Source: Clostridium_AD sp047624165 (GTDB taxonomy: Bacteria > Bacillota > Clostridia > Clostridiales > Clostridiaceae). Taken from it: 27,530 nucleotides of DNA. The notes under the pieces were generated by a model, which saw only the letters and a program-made list of their open reading frames with translations, had not been told where the DNA came from and searched no databases. Below, piece after piece: positions 22,564-27,530 of this stretch; within the stretch, counting starts at the first letter, position 1, and every line of letters begins with the position of its first letter. The translations under genes and the position numbers were made by a program. The DNA is taken from assembly GCA_047624165.1 (NCBI GenBank), contig JBLHPD010000038.1, positions 1 through 27,530 on the forward strand, given 5' to 3'.

Positions 22564-23106
22564 TTATAATAATATCTTTTTTATAACATTGCCATCTAAA
22601 TCTTTTATTTCAAATAAATTTTCTTGGAGTATTGCATAAGAATTAGGGTTATTGCCCTTCGGCAAAGACACAGAACCTGGGTTTAATATATATATTTTGC
22701 CGCTTTTTTTAGCTACAGGGATATGAGTATGACCATTTATTAAAACATCATTTTCGCTTAAATTTGGCAAGTTTTCTTCATTATATATGTGTCCATGAGT
22801 CAAAAATAATCTTCTATTATTATACAATATTATAGAATAATCAGACATCATTGGATACTCTATAATCATTTGATCTACTTCACTATCACAGTTTCCTCTA
22901 ACAGCTATTAACTTATCTTTATATCCATTCAAAAAACTTGCTACCTCCTGTGGATTGTACCCCTCTGGCAATGGATTTCTTGGACCATGATATAATGCAT
23001 CTCCTAAAAGCACTATATAACTCGCTCCTTCTTCTTTATAACGGTCTATTGCCTTTTTTAAATAATATAAGGATCCATGTATGTCTGAAATAAAAAATAT
23101 TTTCAT
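22564..23106 (-). CDS. yfcE: YfcE/MJ0936-type metallophosphoesterase
   Basis: 180 residues, a compact calcineurin-like phosphodiesterase. The two-metal motifs are present in order: SDIHGS (D8, H10), LLGDALYHGP (D36), RGNCDSEVD (N72), THGH and NGHTHIP. YfcE relatives hydrolyse model phosphodiesters; the physiological substrate is unknown. ATG at 23104-23106 has GAGGAG upstream. It is cotranscribed with the helicase-LexA fusion, which ends 25 bases before it. Overlap of functions with that protein is not evident. Confidence 0.9.
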   Translation of the reverse strand: MKIFFISDIHGSLYYLKKAIDRYKEEGASYIVLLGDALYHGPRNPLPEGYNPQEVASFLNGYKDKLIAVRGNCDSEVDQMIIEYPMMSDYSIILYNNRRLFLTHGHIYNEENLPNLSENDVLINGHTHIPVAKKSGKIYILNPGSVSLPKGNNPNSYAILQENLFEIKDLDGNVIKKILL

Positions 23107-23131
23107 TTCTTCTGAACTCCTCTCTAAAAAA

Positions 23132-24637
23132 TTATTTATTATGTTTTATAACTCCTATAGCTGTACCTATAATGTAAGTATCTTCACTATCTACTAGAAT
23201 AGGCTTATATTTTTCATTTTCTGGCATAAGTAAAATTCTATCTTTACTTATAGAAAGTCTTTTCAAAGTAGCGTTTCCACCTATGTCGACCGCTACGATA
23301 TCCTTATTATTTGCAGCATTTTCCTGCCGTATTACTACATAATCTCCATCATCGATGTTAGCGCCAATCATACTGTCACCTTTAACCTTCAAAATGAATG
23401 CATCTTTTACTCCCTTAAGCCAGCACTTTGGAATGTAAAAATTACCTTCTACTTCTGAATTAATAAGTATAGGCTCTCCTGCCGCTATATCACTATATAC
23501 GGGTAGCTCCAATAATTCCTCATTTATATATTCATAATCATCTTTTCCATCACTTACTAGAATATCTGATATTCTACTATAATCCCTCATAAATTCATAT
23601 GCTCTGTTATGTCTTATATCACAAAATTGAAAATTCTCAAATGAATTAATGTCTACATTATTGCTCATTATATTTATATCCTTATGATTTTTTTGAAGGT
23701 TTTCTTGTATTTTATAATTATTTTTTAACGACTGTGTTTTCATCTTTTCTCCTAGAGGTTTTGAATTAACTCTTTTCCCCTTTATCATCCAGGAATTAGT
23801 ATTGTGAGGCTTATCAATATCAACAAGAAACATCATGCTAGAATAAGATTTTTCATTAAATAATGCATTAACAAACTCTACTTGTACCTTGGTTAAATTG
23901 TTACTTGTATCAACTATAATATGAGAATACTTGTCCAATAAATTGGCTTTCGCCATTTTTAGAGCGTATATATCACTATCTTCTTCATCAATTAAATTCT
24001 CTGCACTAAGCGTCTCATTATAAGTAAGCATAAGCTGAAATATCGCTTCCCTAGCAGTAGAATTTTTAAGAATTCTTTGAGGTCCTTGCCCTTTTTCACA
24101 TTTTCTTCCAGTTCTGTTTGTTTGTAAATATAATGGGGCTTCTAAGTAGTTGCAACTTTTAATCCACTTCACTTCTTCTATAAAAAATTTGACCCAGTCA
24201 GTATGTAATATTCTTAGCGTCGGATAAATACTTTTTATCTTCAATATGCTATTCTTCATAATGATATTTTTTTTATTATTTTTTACAAGTTGGTCTTTAA
24301 ATTTATATTTATTCTTATACTCTATAAAATATCTATGTAAAATACTTTCTAATGTAACCACATAAACTTTTCTTTCACTATTAGAAAATAAAGTTAAATA
24401 CTCTAACCTAGTTTCTTCTTCTGCCATGTTATATATGTTTTCAATATAATCTATATCCTTATCCTCAGACACTAACATCAATATTTTATCTTCTTCATAT
24501 AAACAATAGTTATTTTTCAAATAAAGACTTCTATAAATGGCTGCAGTTGTTTTACCAGAACCTTGAATCCCCTTTATTAAGTTATATCTTGAGGGCTTAC
24601 TATGAATCACTCTTTGCTGCTCTATGCTTAAATCCAT
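23132..24637 (-). CDS. UvrD-like helicase N-terminus fused to a LexA-type autopeptidase domain
   Basis: 501 residues. Residues 1-300 look like the front half of a UvrD/Rep superfamily-1 helicase: an LSIEQQRVI start, Walker A GIQGSGKTT (23-31), the motif II position SHIIVDTSNNLTKVQ (about 238-251) and an LKNNYK (motif IV-like NYR) near 305. Motif II is normally VDEAQD; here the catalytic acid is lost (DT) and the rest altered, and the second helicase domain is missing, so unwinding is unlikely. Residues about 375-501 are a LexA/S24 domain: cleavage-site AAG (about 384-386) in SDIAAGEPI, serine in KGDSM (about 421) and lysine in ATLKRL (about 458). ATG at 24635-24637 has GGAGGTG 5 bases upstream. 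No LexA winged helix is present. Confidence 0.85.
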   Translation of the reverse strand: MDLSIEQQRVIHSKPSRYNLIKGIQGSGKTTAAIYRSLYLKNNYCLYEEDKILMLVSEDKDIDYIENIYNMAEEETRLEYLTLFSNSERKVYVVTLESILHRYFIEYKNKYKFKDQLVKNNKKNIIMKNSILKIKSIYPTLRILHTDWVKFFIEEVKWIKSCNYLEAPLYLQTNRTGRKCEKGQGPQRILKNSTAREAIFQLMLTYNETLSAENLIDEEDSDIYALKMAKANLLDKYSHIIVDTSNNLTKVQVEFVNALFNEKSYSSMMFLVDIDKPHNTNSWMIKGKRVNSKPLGEKMKTQSLKNNYKIQENLQKNHKDINIMSNNVDINSFENFQFCDIRHNRAYEFMRDYSRISDILVSDGKDDYEYINEELLELPVYSDIAAGEPILINSEVEGNFYIPKCWLKGVKDAFILKVKGDSMIGANIDDGDYVVIRQENAANNKDIVAVDIGGNATLKRLSISKDRILLMPENEKYKPILVDSEDTYIIGTAIGVIKHNK

Positions 24638-24651
24638 TTTGTCACCTCCAC

Positions 24652-24675
24652 TGTGTATACACACTAATAGTATAC
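24652..24675. promoter_or_regulatory. Palindromic operator candidate at the start of the fusion gene
   Basis: TGTGTATACACA (24652-24663) is a perfect 12-base palindrome, and GTATAC recurs at 24670-24675 with centres 15 bases apart. On the minus strand TATACT (24669-24674) can serve as -10, so the large palindrome would cover the transcription start, immediately before the Shine-Dalgarno. A -35 is not clear. It is unlike the usual Gram-positive LexA box that I know (GAAC-N4-GTTY). Confidence 0.5.
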
Positions 24676-24795
24676 ATTAATATGAAACTAAAAGTATGAT
24701 TTTTCTATAATTACTTATACTATGATGATTTTATTTATTTTCTTATATATAAAAAATTTTTATAAAAATTACCAACGGTACAATATTAAATTCTT

Positions 24796-24826
24796 GAATA
24801 TAAGCACACATTAACAGAGCATACTA
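24796..24826 (+). promoter_or_regulatory. Forespore-type (sigma-G/F) promoter of the deacetylase gene
   Basis: GAATA (24796-24800) and a perfect CATACTA (24820-24826) match the sigma-G pattern, although the spacer is 19 bases where 17-18 is usual. It lies about 55 bases before the start codon. In Bacillus subtilis pdaA is sigma-G dependent, which fits. Confidence 0.6.
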
Positions 24827-24881
24827 ATATATAGCTTGATTTATTGGATTATACAATTTGAATGAAATAGAGGTGATTAGT

Positions 24882-25790
24882 GTGAAAGGAAAGGTATTAA
24901 ATATTATTATTGCTTCAGTGATTTTTGTTAACTGTTTCTCTACTATTGTTAACAGCAAAGAATTAATAAATTATCCAATTAACGAAGCTAGAAATGAAAC
25001 TAAATATTCTAACCAGGATTATACAAAAACACCCTCAATAATAGATTTTTTAAAAAATGTCTTTAATAATAATGAAACCCCTAATGCATTAAGTACTAAA
25101 GAATACAGTTGGTATTTCCAACCTCGTAATGACAATACTCCACCTGAAGGCCCTAAAGAAACCAGTCAATTAATATCAAACTATGGCTGTTATTATCTAG
25201 GAGATACATCAAAAAAGGTATTGTATCTAACTTTTGATGAAGGCTATGAAGCTGGATATACCGCTACAATTTTAGATGTCTTAAAAAAACATAATGTAAA
25301 AGCAGCATTTTTTGTTGTAAAACCCTATATTACATCTAGCCCTGAATTAATAAAACGAATGGTTGATGAAGGGCACTTAGTCTGTAACCATAGTAATCAC
25401 CATCCTTCTATGGCTTCTATAAAAGATGAAGAAAAATTCAATAAAGAATTATCTGACGTAGAAGAAGCATTTGAAAGTATTACTCATAAAAAGATGTCTA
25501 AGTATTTTAGGCCTCCAATGGGTAAATATAGTGAACTATCTTTACAATATACTAAAAACTACGGGTATAAAACAATATTTTGGAGTTTCGCTTATATGGA
25601 TTGGATTAAGGATAAACAACCATCCCATGAAACCGCAAAAAAACGAATTATGCAAAGAACCCACAACGGTGGAATTATGTTGCTACATGCAGTATCAAAA
25701 ACCAATGCAGAAATACTAGATGACGTAATTACAGAATGGGAAAACCAAGGATATCAGCTGAAAAGTTTAGATGAATTACCTGCTAAATAG
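24882..25790 (+). CDS. pdaA: PdaA-type polysaccharide deacetylase (spore cortex)
   Basis: 302 residues. The N-terminal 25 residues form a signal sequence (basic start, IIIASVIFVNCF core). The catalytic NodB domain begins with YGCYYLGDTSKKVLYLTFDEGYE, the PdaA-type version in which the second Asp of the usual DD pair is Glu (D119-E120). Metal ligands are H170 and H174 in NHSNHHPS, and FRPPMGK and LLHAVS complete the motifs. PdaA acts outside the forespore membrane to make muramic delta-lactam of the cortex, needed for germination. GTG at 24882-24884 is chosen because GAGGTG lies 6 bases upstream; a TTG at 24858 lacks one. A forespore-type promoter lies upstream. Confidence 0.9.
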   Translation: MKGKVLNIIIASVIFVNCFSTIVNSKELINYPINEARNETKYSNQDYTKTPSIIDFLKNVFNNNETPNALSTKEYSWYFQPRNDNTPPEGPKETSQLISNYGCYYLGDTSKKVLYLTFDEGYEAGYTATILDVLKKHNVKAAFFVVKPYITSSPELIKRMVDEGHLVCNHSNHHPSMASIKDEEKFNKELSDVEEAFESITHKKMSKYFRPPMGKYSELSLQYTKNYGYKTIFWSFAYMDWIKDKQPSHETAKKRIMQRTHNGGIMLLHAVSKTNAEILDDVITEWENQGYQLKSLDELPAK

Positions 25791-25858
25791 CAAAAAATGT
25801 TTGTACTAATAATATTCATAAAAATATACACATAAGAGTTATGCATTTATAGATTATT

Positions 25859-25886
25859 AACCCCTACCTAGATATAGATAGGGGTT
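25859..25886 (+). terminator. Terminator after pdaA
   Basis: AACCCCTA-C-CTA pairs with TAG-A-TAGGGGTT around GATA, followed by GATTTGTAATTT. The T tail is imperfect. It lies about 70 bases after the stop and may also act for the minus-strand acetyltransferase. Confidence 0.65.
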
Positions 25887-25920
25887 GATTTGTAATTTAT
25901 AATCTGAATTTATTAACATA

Positions 25921-26367
25921 TTAAAGGTTAGTATATAACATTTCTACATGTGGAATGTCATCTTCTAAATACACATCAGTAACTTTCACAAATCCTAAGC
26001 TTGAATAAAAATTTAATAGATATTCTTGTGCTGAAATTCTAATAATCTTTTCATTAAGATTGTTTTCAATAAATTTAATCGCTCTTAGCATCATTTGTTT
26101 TGCCAACCCTTTAGCACGATATTCCTTGTTAGTTAGCACTCTTCCTATAGATATCTCATTGTAAGAAACGCCCTTCTCTAAAATTCTTAAATATGCAAGA
26201 ATTTCCTCATTTTCTATAGCAAATAAATGATAAGATTTTCTATCTTTACCATCACAATCTTCATAAATGCATTGCTGCTCTACAACAAATACTTCGCTTC
26301 TAATTTTTAAAATTTCATATAATTCATCACCGCTTAAATGATTAAACTCTTTTATTTCCCATTTCAT
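25921..26367 (-). CDS. ElaA-type GNAT acetyltransferase
   Basis: 148 residues, the usual size of ElaA. The N-terminal half has the ElaA hallmark LRSEVFVVEQ-like stretch (KIRSEVFVVEQQCIYEDCDGKD) split around residues 28-50, and the acetyl-CoA loop appears as SIGRVLTNKEYRAKGLAKQMM (80-100 region). Such enzymes move an acetyl group from acetyl-CoA to an amine; the substrate is unknown. ATG at 26365-26367 has GGAGGAAAGCC upstream, so the seven-codon extension was left out. It is a single gene, convergent with pdaA. Confidence 0.88.
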   Translation of the reverse strand: MKWEIKEFNHLSGDELYEILKIRSEVFVVEQQCIYEDCDGKDRKSYHLFAIENEEILAYLRILEKGVSYNEISIGRVLTNKEYRAKGLAKQMMLRAIKFIENNLNEKIIRISAQEYLLNFYSSLGFVKVTDVYLEDDIPHVEMLYTNL

Positions 26368-26491
26368 GGCTTTCCTCCTACTATTCAAGTTATATGTCTA
26401 TAATATCACATGAAAACTATATTTATAAATTATACCATTTATCTGTTATTACATCACTGTGTTCTCACTTTAATAATATTACAAAGCATAA

Positions 26492-26522
26492 AAATTCCTG
26501 AACTCTTTGAGTTCAGGAATTT
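26492..26522 (-). terminator. Terminator of the small lysine-rich gene
   Basis: A perfect 14-bp stem (AAATTCCTGAACTC with its complement) and 3-base loop, followed by TTTTATG on the minus strand. It begins 2 bases after the stop of the tiny gene, which supports that gene being real. Confidence 0.85.
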
Positions 26523-26524
26523 CT

Positions 26525-26632
26525 TTACTTTTTAGGTCCTTTGTTTTTTTGGTCTTTTTTACCACTGCTCTTACCACTGTTCTTACCAGTGTTCTTGGTT
26601 GTAGCACCCTTACTTTTACCCTTATCTGGCAT
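26525..26632 (-). CDS. Tiny lysine-rich protein with GK repeats
   Basis: 35 residues starting MPDKGKSKG and composed almost only of Lys, Gly, Ser, Thr and Asn, with the tandem pattern NTGK-NSGK-SSGK. At the DNA level this is a 12-base unit (CTTACCACTGTT on the plus strand) repeated about three times at 26568-26605. The ATG at 26630-26632 has GGGGG 8 bases upstream, and a perfect terminator follows. The strong basic charge suggests nucleic-acid or acidic-polymer binding, but I know no assigned function. A longer frame on the same strand (26479-26676) is out of phase and has no ribosome site. Confidence 0.65.
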   Translation of the reverse strand: MPDKGKSKGATTKNTGKNSGKSSGKKDQKNKGPKK

Positions 26633-26814
26633 AATATATACCCCCTTGTTTTGATATCCCTTTTTTTAGGTAACATAACAATTATTAATAGGTATTTCTT
26701 TTTTAGCTAAAATTCCTCAACATTGTTAACTTTAATAATAGTGATTGTTGTAAATAATATGCTAAATATAATTGAAAAGACCATAATAAATGAATTATTT
26801 TATAATTATAAGAG

Positions 26815-27378
26815 TTAATTTATTTTACTATTTTTCTTTAAAATTCTTTTTTCTTTTAAAGAATATGAAATACTTACCATAAGTGAAGGTACTATAATAG
26901 CTACTAAAATAATGCTTAGGATACCCATTATATTTTTTATAATCTTTCCTTCTATTCTACTACCTACTACAAATTCAATTATGACTAGAAGACTGAGCAT
27001 TAAAATAGATATAACTGCTGTTTTTTTACACCCATCTTTTGAATTTTTATATTTACTTAAATAGTTCTCCTTTTCAGTGTATATAGAGACTGTTTCCGGC
27101 GGAGCTGAAAAGAAGTGATAATAATCACCATAAGAACACATATGTTTCCATCCGCTGTTCTGAAATAATTCAAAATATTCATCACTATTTTCACCCAGTT
27201 TTTTATAATCCATTGAATAAACTATTTCTTTTGGTTGCTCCTTCACTAATCTATACCTAAACAAGGTCATTTCCTCAAGGATCCAACCTTCTTTAGCCAT
27301 TTGGCTTAATTTTTTCATAACCCTGTCTTCATCAAATGCTAGCCCCAAATTCATTATATATCTATTCTTCTTTTCCAT
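26815..27378 (-). CDS. DUF2812-like membrane protein
   Basis: 187 residues. The first 80 residues hold the DUF2812-type pattern: a start near MNLGLAFDEDRVMKKL, MAKEGWILEEMTLFRYR, then EYFELFQNSGWKHM and YYHFFSA. Two membrane helices follow (about 110-132 and 140-165), and the tail is basic. Function is unknown; family members often sit next to a PadR-type regulator in Firmicutes, and a gene fragment lies directly upstream here. ATG at 27376-27378 has GGGGG 9 bases upstream; an ATG three codons earlier abuts that site. It is separated from the small lysine-rich gene by 180 bases. Confidence 0.72.
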   Translation of the reverse strand: MEKKNRYIMNLGLAFDEDRVMKKLSQMAKEGWILEEMTLFRYRLVKEQPKEIVYSMDYKKLGENSDEYFELFQNSGWKHMCSYGDYYHFFSAPPETVSIYTEKENYLSKYKNSKDGCKKTAVISILMLSLLVIIEFVVGSRIEGKIIKNIMGILSIILVAIIVPSLMVSISYSLKEKRILKKNSKIN

Positions 27379-27435
27379 TAATATCATCCCCCTCTAAATA
27401 CTTGAGCTCTCACGGAAACTCTTTAGAGCCCGTGA

Positions 27436-27530
27436 TTACTCATTTTTAATATCATTAATTTTTATTAATTCCCCCATTTTTTTTGCATAAAACGCTTGAC
27501 AAGTCTGTAAAATTTTGAAAATCTCCTCCT
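27436..27530 (-). CDS. C-terminal fragment of a gene cut by the window edge
   Basis: An open frame of 31 codons enters from the right edge (EEIFKILQTCQAFYAKKMGE..., stop TAA at 27436-27438). It is oriented like the DUF2812 gene, 57 bases upstream of it. The composition is protein-like, but I cannot name it; two other frames are also open for 20 or so codons. A PadR-family regulator is a context-based guess only. A hairpin TCACGG/CCGTGA (27410-27435) directly follows the stop, without a T run. Confidence 0.35.
   Translation of the reverse strand, partial: EEIFKILQTCQAFYAKKMGELIKINDIKNE

Noticed and set aside
26479..26676. 65-codon minus-strand frame at the tiny lysine-rich gene
   Set aside because: It runs through a perfect terminator hairpin and lacks a ribosome site; the 35-codon frame has both signals in place.
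27410..27435. Hairpin TCACGG/CCGTGA with an inner CTCT/AGAG as a terminator
   Set aside because: No T run follows on either strand; it was only noted with the edge fragment.
1..27530. CRISPR array, transposase, integrase or prophage genes
   Set aside because: No regularly spaced repeats and no reading frame with transposase, recombinase or phage structural motifs were found.

Overview
The window looks like chromosomal DNA of a spore-forming, low-GC Firmicute, most likely Clostridium sensu stricto. The evidence is AT-rich intergenic DNA, strong AGGAGG ribosome sites, an alpha/beta-type small acid-soluble spore protein, a PdaA-type cortex deacetylase behind a forespore-like promoter, and clostridial-style arginine/carbamoyl-phosphate genes. 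I do not name a species. Nearly all genes lie on the minus strand.

Layout, left to right. (1) 134-5672: two tRNA genes with C34 anticodons, tRNA-Gln(CUG) and tRNA-Glu(CUC), are separated by a five-gene arsenic operon arsC-arsR-acr3-arsD-arsA and a decayed alpha/beta-hydrolase gene. A degenerate copy of the tRNA-Glu 3' end sits beside tRNA-Gln, as if the arsenic segment had inserted at the tRNA-Glu 3' end. (2) 5784-6762: SASP gene, a small unknown gene, a twice-frameshifted small gene and a long inverted repeat. (3) 6826-10054: a TPP-riboswitch operon encoding an MTH1187-type thiamine-binding protein and a ThiXYZ-like ABC transporter. (4) 10105-11322: patatin-like lipase with possible tiny ORFs in its leader. 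(5) 11359-19315: argGH and carAB, two convergently thinking operons in metabolic terms: carbamoyl phosphate feeds both arginine and pyrimidines. argG and carA share a duplicated ~250-base promoter cassette with ARG boxes. carAB has, in addition, an upstream promoter followed by a PyrR-binding hairpin and terminator. (6) 19365-22562: an aromatic-acid-exporter-like membrane protein behind a palindromic operator candidate, a DegV protein, and a membrane-anchored protein with a NlpC/CHAP-like tail. (7) 22564-24675: a YfcE-type phosphodiesterase and a fusion of a degenerate UvrD-like helicase N-terminus to a LexA-type autopeptidase domain. (8) 24796-27530: PdaA, ElaA-type acetyltransferase, a tiny lysine-rich protein, a DUF2812-like protein, and a fragment cut by the window edge.

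The most interesting points are the stacked pyrimidine (PyrR attenuator) and arginine (ArgR boxes) control in front of one carAB operon, the helicase-LexA fusion whose Walker B motif is broken, and the tRNA-Glu remnant that frames the arsenic genes. All functional statements come from reading motifs; no database search was possible.
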